The notes under the pieces: model-generated
Seen by the model: the letters and a program-made list of their open reading frames with translations, nothing else
Databases searched by the model: none
Told to the model about the DNA's origin: nothing
Position numbers and translations under genes: made by a program
Assembly (NCBI RefSeq): GCF_000211815.1
Contig: NZ_GL890828.1
Span: forward strand, 21,626 to 85,625
Source: Moorena producens 3L
GTDB lineage: Bacteria; Cyanobacteriota; Cyanobacteriia; Cyanobacteriales; Coleofasciculaceae
Length of the DNA stretch: 64,000 nt
Reading direction: 5' to 3'
In this document: piece by piece, positions 50,777-60,178 of the stretch
Numbering within the stretch: the stretch's first letter is position 1
Layout of the letters: each line of letters opens with the position of its first letter

Positions 50777-53161
50777 TTATTCAAAACGCTGATGCTTGGC
50801 TGACCAACGCTTAAAGCTATAGTTATTCGGTTCATCAATGACTATAGCCGCAGGACCGCCATCCCCTAAATCCGCGATCGCAGTCATGGAAGTGTTGGCA
50901 TCTTGGGAAAATTCGCTGTAGAGTAAGGCTCCTGCGTCAGAAAAAATCATGGTGCGGGGTTTGTAGATAGTAGTTGCCCTTTCTGTATCTATCCCGTCAT
51001 TATTACTATCCGATAGACCGACCTCGCTAGATTCTGAGGTAACTGATATTTCTTGATATAAGGTTATGACCGCTTCTGGCTGGTTGTTGCCAGTCAGCTC
51101 GATCGGTCTAACTGACCAATGCCCAATCTCCTGAAGCATCATTGGTAAGCTAGGAATGGGTCCTGAGGAGAATTGACCACTGTTGATTAACTCCTGCCAG
51201 AGTACTGGCAGCATGGCTGACACCGACTCAGGGTTAAGGTGGTAGAGTGCTGACAAAGTGATCGCACTTGGGTCTAACCAGCGCAGTCCCGTATCGGTGT
51301 GTGCTAGCAGGTGCTGATTAGAGCCATCAACAGCTAGGGCTTCACTAGGGAATTTCCCACCTGCTGCCAACAGCTTAATCACCCCTTTCTGGTAGGAAAC
51401 CCCCTTGACCGTAGCTGTAGTTGATTGCTGGATACCATTCTCACTCCAAAGGCTAATCCGAATCTGGGGGTCAACGTCTAAGCCCAAATATCGCCACAAT
51501 CGCTTTCCCTTGGTCAAAGTGGGCAGCCGTAAATCAGAAAAGGGCATCCACCGCCAACCCTGACCATCGTGAAATGCTTTTACCTGTACTTGATACCAAA
51601 CTTCCTCGGGGTTTTTTTGTAGAGTGACGGAGACAGATGGACAAGGGGACAGGGGTGAAACTGCTATACTCTCTTCCTCTGCTACAGAAACCAATTCAGT
51701 ACTTTCCTGTTGCCTTTGGCAGTGCTGTTCTCCTATTCCCCCATCTCCATCTTCCGGTTGCAACCAATCCGTTGCGTTGACAGTTTGAATTATTTCTGAA
51801 TTGCCAACCAGTTGACTGAAGTGCCTGACAATAGCTGGAACTGGGTTTAAGGCATTTTCCATATGGTTGAGGAGTTGGTAAACCTGGGGATTAGTTTGGG
51901 GTAATTCCTTCACCCATGCGATCGCTTTTTGAGGGTCTTCCTGGGCTGCCAAAATCAACCCTCCCCAAGCTTGTACATTGCTGTCATCAGGATTGACCTC
52001 TAGTGCTGCTTCCACCCGCTGCCACAATCCCCCAGAATCGCTCTTTAGCATGGTGATAATATCCCCCAACTGAGCACCATCCACTGCCGTCTGAAACACT
52101 GTTTTTGCCTCCCCCCAGCGACCATCCAGGAGATAGGCAAAGATAGCGGCACTGGCACTTGCCCAAATTTGATTTGCCTGAGACTCGGTGACCTGAGCGT
52201 GCAGTTTAACCAAATCCATTTGGGCTTGAGCCTCTGCTGACCAGTGTTTTGGTTTCTGTTGGTTCAACCATTGCCAAGCATCAGACCACAAACCATGACG
52301 GGCTAGGCTTAAACCATTGCGATAGAGTTTAGTATCTATCGCTGTTTGGGTCAGGGAAATTTCCTCTAGATAAATCGGGTTGGGAACAAAAGACCGAGGT
52401 TGAATTTGGTAAACCTTGAACTGGGGTTCCAAGCCTACAGTATGATTAACCACTAATTCTGGACTAGCACCACCGGTCACTTCCTGCCAATAGGGAGGAC
52501 CTTCATTAGGGCTTGTCCACTCCAACATCATACTCAGGTGTGTCTGGTCTGGATTGTAGTGAATAATTTGTCCATAGCTCTCTGGTGTATTTTCTGAGAC
52601 CACGTTACCCGAGAGGTTGAACCAAAACCCTTCCTCTAGAGCTTGTTCATCGAAACGATCGAGTTTGGTTAAAGGTAGTGAACGGGAGACACTAGCATCA
52701 TCCGATCCTGTGTTCACTTGGGTAGACAGCACAAAATATTCGACCGGGGCAGTGATAGGCAGCTGACTAACTAGCTGATAATACTGCTGTTCGCTGTTGC
52801 TTTGTTCAAGGGGCTGATAGACTCTGAGTTCCACGATCTGGTCACAATTACTTTGGCATGATGGTGGTGATGCCAAAATCGGTAGCAGCAACTCAGAGTG
52901 AAGGGCAAGGGGTGTGCTCGCCGTTAGTCCATTTTCACGAATCTCCCCTTGAATTTGGGCAAATGTCTTGGCAGATGAGGGAACAATCTGGGGGATACGA
53001 GCCCAACTCGGCAAAATGTGATTGATCCATACAATCGAATCAGGATCAATTATTAACATAACCGCCACCCAGATACTACCGGCAATGATACCGCTAGTGG
53101 TGATTAAGGCAGCGATCGCGCCCAAGGTTGTTAACCAACCACCTCTACTAGACTTTTGCAC
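50777..53161 (-). CDS. Large membrane-anchored protein, unknown function
   Basis: A protein of 794 residues from a GTG start at 53161. One N-terminal transmembrane helix (LGAIAALITTSGIIAGSIWV, continuing VAVMLII) leaves the rest probably in the periplasm or cytoplasmic side. The N-terminal half is beta-rich (two cysteines in SPPSCQSNCDQIVELRVYQP). Residues about 290-440 are helical, TPR-like (LSLARHGLWSDAWQWLNQQK, NVQAWGGLILAAQEDPQKAI). The C-terminal third resembles beta-propeller or FG-GAP-like strands (EAVITLYQEISV, SDAGALLYSEF, GGPAAIVIDEPNN). I recall large cyanobacterial proteins of this layout but no function. Single gene. Confidence 0.7.
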   Translation of the reverse strand: MQKSSRGGWLTTLGAIAALITTSGIIAGSIWVAVMLIIDPDSIVWINHILPSWARIPQIVPSSAKTFAQIQGEIRENGLTASTPLALHSELLLPILASPPSCQSNCDQIVELRVYQPLEQSNSEQQYYQLVSQLPITAPVEYFVLSTQVNTGSDDASVSRSLPLTKLDRFDEQALEEGFWFNLSGNVVSENTPESYGQIIHYNPDQTHLSMMLEWTSPNEGPPYWQEVTGGASPELVVNHTVGLEPQFKVYQIQPRSFVPNPIYLEEISLTQTAIDTKLYRNGLSLARHGLWSDAWQWLNQQKPKHWSAEAQAQMDLVKLHAQVTESQANQIWASASAAIFAYLLDGRWGEAKTVFQTAVDGAQLGDIITMLKSDSGGLWQRVEAALEVNPDDSNVQAWGGLILAAQEDPQKAIAWVKELPQTNPQVYQLLNHMENALNPVPAIVRHFSQLVGNSEIIQTVNATDWLQPEDGDGGIGEQHCQRQQESTELVSVAEEESIAVSPLSPCPSVSVTLQKNPEEVWYQVQVKAFHDGQGWRWMPFSDLRLPTLTKGKRLWRYLGLDVDPQIRISLWSENGIQQSTTATVKGVSYQKGVIKLLAAGGKFPSEALAVDGSNQHLLAHTDTGLRWLDPSAITLSALYHLNPESVSAMLPVLWQELINSGQFSSGPIPSLPMMLQEIGHWSVRPIELTGNNQPEAVITLYQEISVTSESSEVGLSDSNNDGIDTERATTIYKPRTMIFSDAGALLYSEFSQDANTSMTAIADLGDGGPAAIVIDEPNNYSFKRWSAKHQRFE

Positions 53162-53333
53162 TGATGTTTTAATGGTTTATCTTTCCAGTTTTTTCCTAGT
53201 TTGAAAAAAATCTTGGGGGCAATAGATAGATAGTAATTAGCCAAATAGTACAGATTTTTGGACTTAAAGGCTAATTTTCCATGTCTTTGTCATTCCCCCT
53301 TGCTCAATCTAAAACAAGTGCACCCTAAACCCT

Positions 53334-54548
53334 TCAATCTGTGATTACCTGCTCATACAGCTCACCAGCACGTTCCCAAGTATATTTCTGTTCAATATAC
53401 GCTCGCCCATTTTCCGACAGTTGCTTACGGAGCTGGCGGTCTTCAAATAACCGACTAATGCCATAAACATATTCTGTTGTATCATTTGCTCGCAATGCCC
53501 GCAAAGGGACATCCCCGCCATCAACTATCAAGCCCTCCAAACCGCGATCGCTTCCCACGACCGGTACTCCTGCTGCCATCGCTTCCAGAGTTTTATTTTT
53601 TACGCCAAATCCACTTTGCATTGGCACCACAAATATGGTTGCCTTATGAAGGTGGTCTACTAAAGAAGGCACCGTGCCAGTTACACTAATCCCTGGTATA
53701 TCTTCTAACTCTAGCACCGCCTGCACCGGTTTGGGTCCGACTAATTCTAGCTTGGTATCAGCATAGCGCTCTGTAATTGCTGGGAACACGTCTAGGCTAA
53801 AATAACGAGCTGCTTTGATGTTTAGTGGGTTATCCATCGCCCCAGTAAATACTAATCTGTGTCCACCAGGATCAGAGATGCGCCGGGGAAATGTATTAAC
53901 ATCAACCCCATTAGAAATCAATGTAATTTTACTGTCTAGCTCAAATGATTCTATTTGCCGTCTATCTTCTGCTGTTGTGACTACAATGTCTGTAAACTTA
54001 GCACAATATTGCTCTTCATAGCGACGTAATAGGGGCAAATTCAACTGGTCTTTCAGCTGATTGTCTGATGTTTTGGTTTCCAGCTTGTCCAGAGATTTCC
54101 GGTATACAGAATGATGAATATTCACCACAGTTCGCAGCTGCTCCCGCCACTCTGGTCGCACATAAATCTCATTGGTACTGTGTTCACAGGTAATCAGGTC
54201 AAATTGTCCCCCCTCTACAGCCTGATCCAGCCATTGCTGCATTGGAGTTGAGTAGAGTTGGAGTACTTTCTGGGGGGTTCCCTGTTGCAAAATGGTACTC
54301 CAGCGCTGTAATTTCTCCTTTATGCCTTTCTCTTGTTCTGATGGCTGCGGTTGGGGAAACATCACCAGTTCTTCCACCCACTGCTGCAATTTTTCTACCT
54401 CGATGTCCTTGATCTCCTCAGAACGTTGAGTAACCAAGGTTATAGCATGACGCTTACTCAGGTACTTGAGTAAATTAAACGTCCTGACCTGAGTTGCCCC
54501 CCGCGTTGGCGGATAGGGAAAGGTTGTGGAGATCATTAGAATCTTCAT
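53334..54548 (-). CDS. Glycosyltransferase family 4 (GT-B), paralogue 1
   Basis: A protein of 404 residues. It transfers a sugar from a nucleotide-sugar to a glycan or lipid acceptor in the cytoplasm. The N-terminus MKILMISTTFPYPPTRGATQ and VRTFNLLKYL is the acceptor-side Rossmann start. The C-terminal half has LISNGVDVNTFPR, HRLVFTGAMDNPLNIKAARY, VVPMQSGFGVKNKTLEAMAA and GVPVVGSDRGLEGL with the E-x7-E-type nucleotide-sugar motif. About 60-65% identical by eye to the product of 55784-57016. Likely surface polysaccharide synthesis. Confidence 0.92.
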   Translation of the reverse strand: MKILMISTTFPYPPTRGATQVRTFNLLKYLSKRHAITLVTQRSEEIKDIEVEKLQQWVEELVMFPQPQPSEQEKGIKEKLQRWSTILQQGTPQKVLQLYSTPMQQWLDQAVEGGQFDLITCEHSTNEIYVRPEWREQLRTVVNIHHSVYRKSLDKLETKTSDNQLKDQLNLPLLRRYEEQYCAKFTDIVVTTAEDRRQIESFELDSKITLISNGVDVNTFPRRISDPGGHRLVFTGAMDNPLNIKAARYFSLDVFPAITERYADTKLELVGPKPVQAVLELEDIPGISVTGTVPSLVDHLHKATIFVVPMQSGFGVKNKTLEAMAAGVPVVGSDRGLEGLIVDGGDVPLRALRANDTTEYVYGISRLFEDRQLRKQLSENGRAYIEQKYTWERAGELYEQVITD

Positions 54549-54609
54549 AGGACGTTACTACTTTGAGCAATAAGTGACCACAAGGAAAGGACAGGCAATA
54601 ATTCATGCT

Positions 54610-54899
54610 TATAGCAGTCGCCAGCGATGCAGCGCGGTCTTGGGGAGGCAGCGCGGTCTTGGGGAGGCAGCGCGGTCTTGGGGAGGCAGCGCGGTCTTGG
54701 GGGTTCCCCCCATGAGCGACTGCCGTGGTCCCCCCATGAGCGACTGCCGTGGTCCCCCCCATGAGCGACTGCCGTGGTTTCCCCCATGAGCGACTGCATC
54801 AAGACAGGGCAGTTAGGACATGACAAAAGTCTCAAACCCTTTGTAAGCGCAAGAGTTTGACTTCTGACAAATGACTTGTGACTTCTGACTTCTGCTATA
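54610..54899 (-). mobile_element. TATAGCAG-type MITE, copy T3, interrupted by element D
   Basis: TATAGCAG (54610) to CTGCTATA (54899), 290 bp. Without the 183-bp insert (54625-54807) it is 107 bp, the same length as copy T4 and within one base of T1 and T2. The host sequence reads CGCCAG | insert | GGCAGTTAGG, where the empty copy T2 has CGCCAGGGCAGTTAGG. Confidence 0.9.
54623..54807. mobile_element. Modular palindromic element, locus D (4 left : 4 right units)
   Basis: Four GCAGCGCGGTCTTGGGGAG-type left units, centre GGGGGTTCCCCCC, then four CATGAGCGACTGC right units separated by CGTGGT. Outer ends CGATGCAG and CTGCATCAAGACAG; internal unit ends GGCAG and CTGCC. The precise insertion is defined by the empty site in T2. 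Open frames across it are artefacts. Confidence 0.9.
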
Positions 54900-55301
54900 T
54901 CTCACTTTTTACATGAGTTAAGGATTAATTTATTTATACTTTTTGAAAAAAATCTAAACTTTTATTAACATTTCGTAATTTTAATTTACTCCAACTTCTT
55001 ATTGTATAAAATACGTGATAATCGATATTGCCAAGGTTGGGGTTTTTGATAATTCTGATTACTGCAGAGTAATTCCCGATTACCTATTACCCAAAACCCA
55101 AAAAACAACGACAAATAACACTACCGAAAAAATCGGACAGTATAAATGTATTATATCTTCATTCCAATACATTTATACTAATTGTGAATTTTCCTCTAGA
55201 AAATATAGTTAAAAATTCAAATTTCCCGATTTACCAAACACCAGGTATCCTAATCTCTCTATGACTTCCAGTCACAGTGATTTATAGGGGTTTGCCACCG
55301 T
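54900..55301. other. AT-rich gene-free interval between inverted MITEs
   Basis: Flanked by T3 (minus orientation) and T4 (plus orientation). A stretch at 55054-55140 (TAATTCCCGATTACCTATTACC, then AACACTACCG and ATCGGACAG) resembles the element at 60760-60883. A 65-codon open frame here lacks any protein signature. Confidence 0.5.
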
Positions 55302-55408
55302 TATAGCAGAAGTCAAAAGTCAGAAGTCATTTGTCAGAAGTCAAACTCTTGCGCTTACAAAGGGTTTGAGACTTTTGTCATGTCCTAACTGCCCTGGCGA
55401 CTGCTATA
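55302..55408 (+). mobile_element. TATAGCAG-type MITE, copy T4
   Basis: 107 bp from TATAGCAG to CTGCTATA. It reads AACTCTTGCGCTTACAAAGG and TCATGTCCTAACTGCCCTGG, an uninterrupted inverted counterpart of T3. Confidence 0.85.
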
Positions 55409-55783
55409 CGGAGTTTCCCTACTCTCGGAGGTTTTAGCTGTCCGGCAAAAGAAGCCCCACACCTAATGCGTAGCATAGGTGTGGGATGAATTTTGCACAG
55501 GGTATTATAAAATTGCTATAATATATGTACTGATAAACAAAGCCGTTCGCGTAGCGTGGCCTACGGCCTTAAATGCTGGTTTGTCAGCCACTTACGTGCC
55601 TAAAAAATAGAACTCATTGTATTGTTCCGGTGCGGAGGGGCATCCCGTGTCGTTAATAAAGTAACCCGTGTATCCGAACGCGCCCCGCGTCGGCGAAAGC
55701 CGATAGTGATGGCTGGAGTTGGTAAGAAGCCCACACTGTAATCTTCGATTCAGTGTGGGAGTATGTCACATGAACAGATTTCA
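55409..55783. other. Gene-free interval with GC palindromes
   Basis: Contains CCCCACACCTAATGCGTAGC and ATAGGTGTGGGA (hairpin at about 55455-55485), TTCGCGTAGCGTGGCCTACG (55546), a GCGCCCCGCGTCGGCGAAAGC block (55679) and CCACACTG...CAGTGTGG (55731-55758), a hairpin 40 bp after the GT4 stop that may be its terminator. Confidence 0.5.
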
Positions 55784-57016
55784 CTAACCCCTAACCACTG
55801 ACTGAGTTAAGGCTTGTTCGTAGCATTGACCAGCCCGATCCCAGGTGTATTCATTCTCGATCAATGAACGCGCGTTTTGAGACAACTTTGCTCGCAGCTG
55901 TGGGTCTTCAAACAAACGAGTGATGGCACTAAGATACTCATTAACATGATTTGCCCGCAATGCTCGCAGGGGTGTATTGGCACCATCAACCGCCAGTCCC
56001 TCCAAACCGCGATCGCTTCCCACTACAGGTACCCCAGCCGCCATTGCTTCCAGGGTCTTGTTTTTAATGCCAAAGCCAGTCCGCATCGGTACCACACAGA
56101 TAGTTGCTTGATGGAGATACTCTACCATTGATGGCACACGACCGGTGACCGTAATTCCCGACAATTCTGCCAACGACCACACCGAAGGTACTGGTCTTGC
56201 TCCTACCAGGTCCAGCTTAGCATCTTGATAGCGTTCTTTAATGGCTGGAAAGACCTCCAAGCTGAAAAAGCTTACAGCATCAATGTTGGCTCGGTTATCC
56301 ATAGCTCCAATAAAAACTATGCGATGTCCCCCTGGGTCAGCAGTGCGTTCGGTAAATTGAGTCAAATCTACCCCATTTGGAATCACCACCATTTTACCCG
56401 ATGGCTTGTAGGCAGCTATCTGGCTTTGATCCTCCGGTGTTGTGACCACAAGACCAGTAAATTTGGCACAGTATCGTTCCTCATAGCGGCGCAACAGGGG
56501 TAAATTTAACTGGTCTCTCAGCTGATTTTCCGAGGTTCCTGTTTCCAACTGATTACGGAACGTACCATACACAGAACTGTGAATATTCACCACCGTTCCC
56601 AGCTGCTGTCGCCATTCTGGTCGTACATATATTTCATTTACACTATGTTCACAGGTAATAATGTCAAACCTTCCAGCCGCCACAGCTTCATCCACCCATT
56701 GCTGAATGTCCGGGGAGTAGAGATGTAGCACACTGGGGGGGATGCCTTGGCGAATAAAATTACTAAATCGCTTTACTTTGCCCCAGATTCCTCCTGAGGG
56801 ATCACAAGGCTTTGGTTGGGGGAAAACCACCAATTCATCTACCCATTTCCCTAGTTTTTCCACTTCCTGATCCGTGACATCTTCTGAACGTTGAGTAATC
56901 ATGGTGATATCATGACTTAACTTAAGATGTTTTAGTAAATTAAATGTCCGAACCTGAGTTCCTCCCCTAGTGGGGGGATAAGGAAAGGTGGCAGATAGCA
57001 TGAGAATTTTCATCAT
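55784..57016 (-). CDS. Glycosyltransferase family 4 (GT-B), paralogue 2
   Basis: A protein of 410 residues; the start is MMKILMLSATFPYPPTRGGT. It has the same domain order as the product of 53334-54548: FNLLKHLKLSHDITMITQRS, ITCEHSVNEIYVRPEWRQQL, VIPNGVDLTQFTERTADPGG, FIGAMDNRANIDAVSFFSLE and the KNKTLEAMAAGVPVVGSDRG nucleotide-sugar segment. A tandem duplication with the downstream paralogue is clear. It is divergent from a GT2 gene, so the three probably form a glycan-assembly locus. Confidence 0.92.
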   Translation of the reverse strand: MMKILMLSATFPYPPTRGGTQVRTFNLLKHLKLSHDITMITQRSEDVTDQEVEKLGKWVDELVVFPQPKPCDPSGGIWGKVKRFSNFIRQGIPPSVLHLYSPDIQQWVDEAVAAGRFDIITCEHSVNEIYVRPEWRQQLGTVVNIHSSVYGTFRNQLETGTSENQLRDQLNLPLLRRYEERYCAKFTGLVVTTPEDQSQIAAYKPSGKMVVIPNGVDLTQFTERTADPGGHRIVFIGAMDNRANIDAVSFFSLEVFPAIKERYQDAKLDLVGARPVPSVWSLAELSGITVTGRVPSMVEYLHQATICVVPMRTGFGIKNKTLEAMAAGVPVVGSDRGLEGLAVDGANTPLRALRANHVNEYLSAITRLFEDPQLRAKLSQNARSLIENEYTWDRAGQCYEQALTQSVVRG

Positions 57017-57036
57017 ATCTTCAGGTTAGGTAAGAA

Positions 57037-57134
57037 AGCGATGCAGCGCGGTCTTGGGGGTTCCCACGGGGCTTACAAGGTGCGGACGCAGGTTCCGCAC
57101 ACAGCCCCTCCCCATGAGCGACTGCATCAAGACA
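57037..57134. mobile_element. Modular palindromic element, locus E (1:1 with distinct core)
   Basis: AGCGATGCAGCGCGGTCTTGGGGG, then a core ACGGGGC...GTGCGGACGCAGGTTCCGCAC...GCCCC, then CCCATGAGCGACTGCATCAAGACA. The core hairpin also occurs in locus A. It lies in the promoter region between the GT4 and GT2 genes. Confidence 0.8.
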
Positions 57135-57254
57135 TTGCTATAAGTCATATCTAGTTCGTTGTAACCGGACTTGATATCAGGTATCCAAGAGGATAATTTA
57201 ATGTCAAAGAACCAATGAATTGAGTGGCTTGATAGTTTCATCTATAACAATACA

Positions 57255-58214
57255 ATGATTCAACGAGTCCCCAAGGTGAGTGTGTGTATTCCTACATTCA
57301 ATCGCGTGAATTTACTTCCTTATGCGATTGACAGTGTTATTAAACAAACGTATCAAGACTGGGAATTAATTGTCTGTGATGATGGTTCAACTGATGACAC
57401 TCCTGAGTTAATGTCCCAGTATCAGGATAGCCGAATTAACTACATCCGTCACCCCAAAAATATTGGCAAAAGTAATAATATGCGCTCTGGATTTGATGCC
57501 GCATTGGGGGAATATTTTATTAAATTTGATGATGATGACCGGCTGACACCTGAATTTTTATCCAAAACAACGGCTATTTTAGAGCTAGACCATAGTCTTG
57601 ATTTTGTTGGGACAGATCATTGGGTAATTAATATTAATAATACTAGGGATGAATCAGCTACAAAATTCAACTCTCAGAGGTGGGGAAGAACTAATTTAAT
57701 CGAAGGTATTGTTGATAATTTAATTGAGGTTGTTTTTATTCAGCAGAGCTTTCAAATTGGCGCTACATTATTTCGAATGCAGGCGTTTAAAGACTTGGAA
57801 TTTATGCGTCCTAATATCCAAAATTGTGAAGATAATGATTTATTTGTTCGGCTGGCTATTGCGGGAAAGAAAGCCTATTATTTACCCGAATTATTAATGG
57901 AATATCGATTCCATGCCCAACAGCAAGGGATTAGTCGAGCAATTCCGTATTTAAAGGATAAACTGCATTATCTAGAAAGTTATAACTTTGAGTCAGAAAT
58001 GTTGGAGACAGTTAGGCGATCGCGCCTGACGGAAACTAAGCTACTACTAGGATTGCGGCTGATTGAAATTGGACAAACATCAACCGGACGTGAATTAGTT
58101 TGGTCAGGAAAAGCTTGCTCCCCCTCAAAAGCTTGGGTTGCTTTGGTGTTGTCCCTATTGCCAGAAGGGTGGCGTTCTCAGGCGTTTAGTGTGTTGCGTC
58201 AATTCAAGGAATAG
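57255..58214 (+). CDS. Glycosyltransferase family 2 (GT-A)
   Basis: A protein of 319 residues. It is an inverting transferase with the N-terminal domain VSVCIPTFNRVNLLPYAIDS, QDWELIVCDDGSTDDTPELM and the metal-binding FDDDDRLTPEF. ENCEDNDLFVRLA-like residues (NIQNCEDNDLFVRLAIAG) give the E-D base motif. MEYRFHAQQQGIS and a 100-residue helical C-terminus follow. The acceptor is unknown; the neighbouring GT4 genes suggest extracellular polysaccharide or glycolipid synthesis. Confidence 0.92.
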   Translation: MIQRVPKVSVCIPTFNRVNLLPYAIDSVIKQTYQDWELIVCDDGSTDDTPELMSQYQDSRINYIRHPKNIGKSNNMRSGFDAALGEYFIKFDDDDRLTPEFLSKTTAILELDHSLDFVGTDHWVININNTRDESATKFNSQRWGRTNLIEGIVDNLIEVVFIQQSFQIGATLFRMQAFKDLEFMRPNIQNCEDNDLFVRLAIAGKKAYYLPELLMEYRFHAQQQGISRAIPYLKDKLHYLESYNFESEMLETVRRSRLTETKLLLGLRLIEIGQTSTGRELVWSGKACSPSKAWVALVLSLLPEGWRSQAFSVLRQFKE

Positions 58215-58253
58215 ACTCTCTGGGAATTCGGGGCTAGAAAAAATCTGATTAAA

Positions 58254-58271
58254 CTGCCAAGGCATTGGCAG
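58254..58271 (+). terminator. Stem-loop after the GT2 gene
   Basis: CTGCCAA-GGCA-TTGGCAG, a perfect 7-bp stem, 40 nt after the stop codon. No T-run follows. Confidence 0.45.
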
Positions 58272-58450
58272 CCTCACCATGGTGAAACAAATTTCCACTC
58301 TCTTGGTGCCCGTTCCCTTGGCGAGGTTCCCTTACGCCTTGTCGCACCCCCTTTCACAAGACTGCTTGTAAGCATATGCGCTACGCGCACGCTACGCGAA
58401 CAGCAGTCAGCAGTCAGGCGTCAGCTTATTTTATTCAAAGCACCTCAAGT

Positions 58451-58695
58451 AGCGATGCAGTCAGCCAAAGGGGAGGCAGAGGTGCGACCCGTGGCGAATT
58501 TAATTCGCCTACGGAAAACGCACCATTACGGTCTTGGGGAGGCAGAGGTGCGACCCGTGGCGAATTTAATTACGGGTCAAGCGCACCATTACGGTCTTGG
58601 GGAGACAGTGCCGACCTGCGGGGGTTCCCCCCATGAGCAACTGCCGTGGTTTTGGGTCTGTAGACCCAAAACCACTCGCTTTTGGATCAAGACAG
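58451..58695. mobile_element. Modular palindromic element, locus F (degenerate)
   Basis: AGCGATGCAG start. Two left units carry inserted AGGTGCGACCC...CGCACC hairpins (58489-58535 and 58543-58590). The centre is GCGGGGGTTCCCCCC. The right part has CATGAGCAACTGCCGTGG, a TTTGGGTCTGTAGACCCAAA palindrome, and the end GGATCAAGACAG. The empty-site sequence CACCTCAAGTAGCGTG is found at about 58720-58730. Flanked by CGCGTAGCG palindromes and CTGATGG heptamers (58766-58800). Confidence 0.75.
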
Positions 58696-58799
58696 CGTGC
58701 CCGTAGCGCATAAACACCTCAAGTAGCGTGGCCACAGCCCAATCGCTGAGAGCTCAGAGCTCTCAGCTGATGGCTGATGGCTGATGGCTGAGAGCTGAT

Positions 58800-59133
58800 G
58801 GCTGACGACTGCCTAAGTATTTTTACTTAAATAATCCTGGTGTCTTGCTAGTTTCTAGAGTTTTTTGGATGGTTGCGACAGTTGAGCCTTTGAATCTAGC
58901 ATACAACTTCTCCCTTCCCCCCTCTGTGTACTGATCAAACCGTTGCTAAACTGATCAGTTTCAGGATCTATGAACTTGCTCTCTGACCGTGGGGGAGATA
59001 GAATCTCGGCTTGACGTAAGAATTCTTAACAAAATTTTTCATTAAATCAGTTTACTCTAATAATTTGGAAAGATATTCGCTTGTCTGTAAGTAGTAATAC
59101 AAATACCGTCAACTTTAGGAACAAAAATAAAGA
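58800..59133. other. Gene-free leader of ho1
   Basis: About 330 bp without a gene. AT-rich close to the ho1 start, where the promoter should be. No boxes can be named with confidence. Confidence 0.45.
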
Positions 59134-59850
59134 ATGAGTACCAATTTAGCCACCAAGTTACGTGAGGGGACAAAAAAATCCCATACCATGGCAGAGAATG
59201 TGGGTTTTGTCAAGTGCTTTTTGAAAGGAACCGTTGAAAAAACCTCCTACCGGAAATTAGTATCCAACCTTTACTTCGTCTATTCCACGATGGAAGAAGA
59301 GATGGAGCGCCATCGGGAACACCCCATTGTTTCAAAAATCTACTTCCAAGAGCTTGATCGGAAAAAGAGCCTAGAGCAAGACCTATGCTATTACTTCGGT
59401 TCTAACTGGCAACAGCAAGTAGTACCCTCAGTGGCCACTAAAGAGTATGTCCAAAGAATTAAAGATATCTCTGAGAAGGAACCAGAACTATTGGTTGCTC
59501 ACTCCTACACCCGCTATTTAGGGGACTTATCTGGTGGACAGATTCTCAAAAAGATTGCCCAGCGGGGGATGAATTTATCAGATGGGCAAGGTACTGCTTT
59601 TTATGAATTCAAGCAAATCTCTGATGAGAAGGGATTCAAAGCCACGTATCGGCAAGCCATGGATGAGCTACCCATTGATGATGCCACAGCGGATCGGATT
59701 GTGGAAGAAGCTAATGCTGCGTTTGGCATGAATATGAAGATGTTCCAGGAACTAGAGGGTAATCTGATTAAAGCCATTGGTATAATGCTATACAACACCC
59801 TGACCCGTCGTCGCGTTCGTGGCAGCACAGAACTGGCTACAGCTGAGTAA
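59134..59850 (+). CDS. ho1: Heme oxygenase
   Basis: It opens heme to biliverdin IX-alpha, CO and iron with electrons from ferredoxin; biliverdin feeds phycobilin pigment synthesis. It has 238 residues, the standard cyanobacterial length. The proximal heme ligand is His17 in LREGTKKSHTMAEN. The heme-oxygenase signature LVAHSYTRYLGDLSGGQILK is complete, including the distal-helix glycines. It ends with a basic tail (LTRRRVRGS). Single gene. The aerobic HO1 type is likelier than the low-oxygen HO2, but this cannot be decided by eye. Confidence 0.97.
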   Translation: MSTNLATKLREGTKKSHTMAENVGFVKCFLKGTVEKTSYRKLVSNLYFVYSTMEEEMERHREHPIVSKIYFQELDRKKSLEQDLCYYFGSNWQQQVVPSVATKEYVQRIKDISEKEPELLVAHSYTRYLGDLSGGQILKKIAQRGMNLSDGQGTAFYEFKQISDEKGFKATYRQAMDELPIDDATADRIVEEANAAFGMNMKMFQELEGNLIKAIGIMLYNTLTRRRVRGSTELATAE

Positions 59851-60178
59851 GCTTATTGCACAAACTGCGATTAGCACCAAAGATGGGTGGCGACTAATCA
59901 CCTTAACTAGAAATCAAGGCGATTAGCTTTCGTCTCCTGTGATTAGTTATTAGTAGTTAGTAGTTTTGAGGTAAGCATTCAGCCTATCGCTATCAGCGAT
60001 TAGCTTATGCGCTAGGTTGAATGCTTACGTTTTGAGTACTAACTACTAAGCACCGATAGCAGAATTAATTACCTAGTCCCAATCTCTGTAACCCTGACAT
60101 TGTAAGCCTTTGAGTTTTGTGAAATGTGTAATCAACTTTGTGTATTTGCTTAGCCGAAACAGAGAAGGTATACCCCTC
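59851..60178. other. Gene-free interval
   Basis: Contains TAGTTAGTAGTT-like repeats (about 59945-59965), GCATTCAGCCTATCGCTATC repeats and short inverted TACTAACTACTAA (60037). No gene seen. Confidence 0.5.

Noticed and set aside
54475..54835. Two minus-strand open frames rich in Gly, Arg and Pro
   Set aside because: They run through modular element D and the GT4 start; repeat artefacts.
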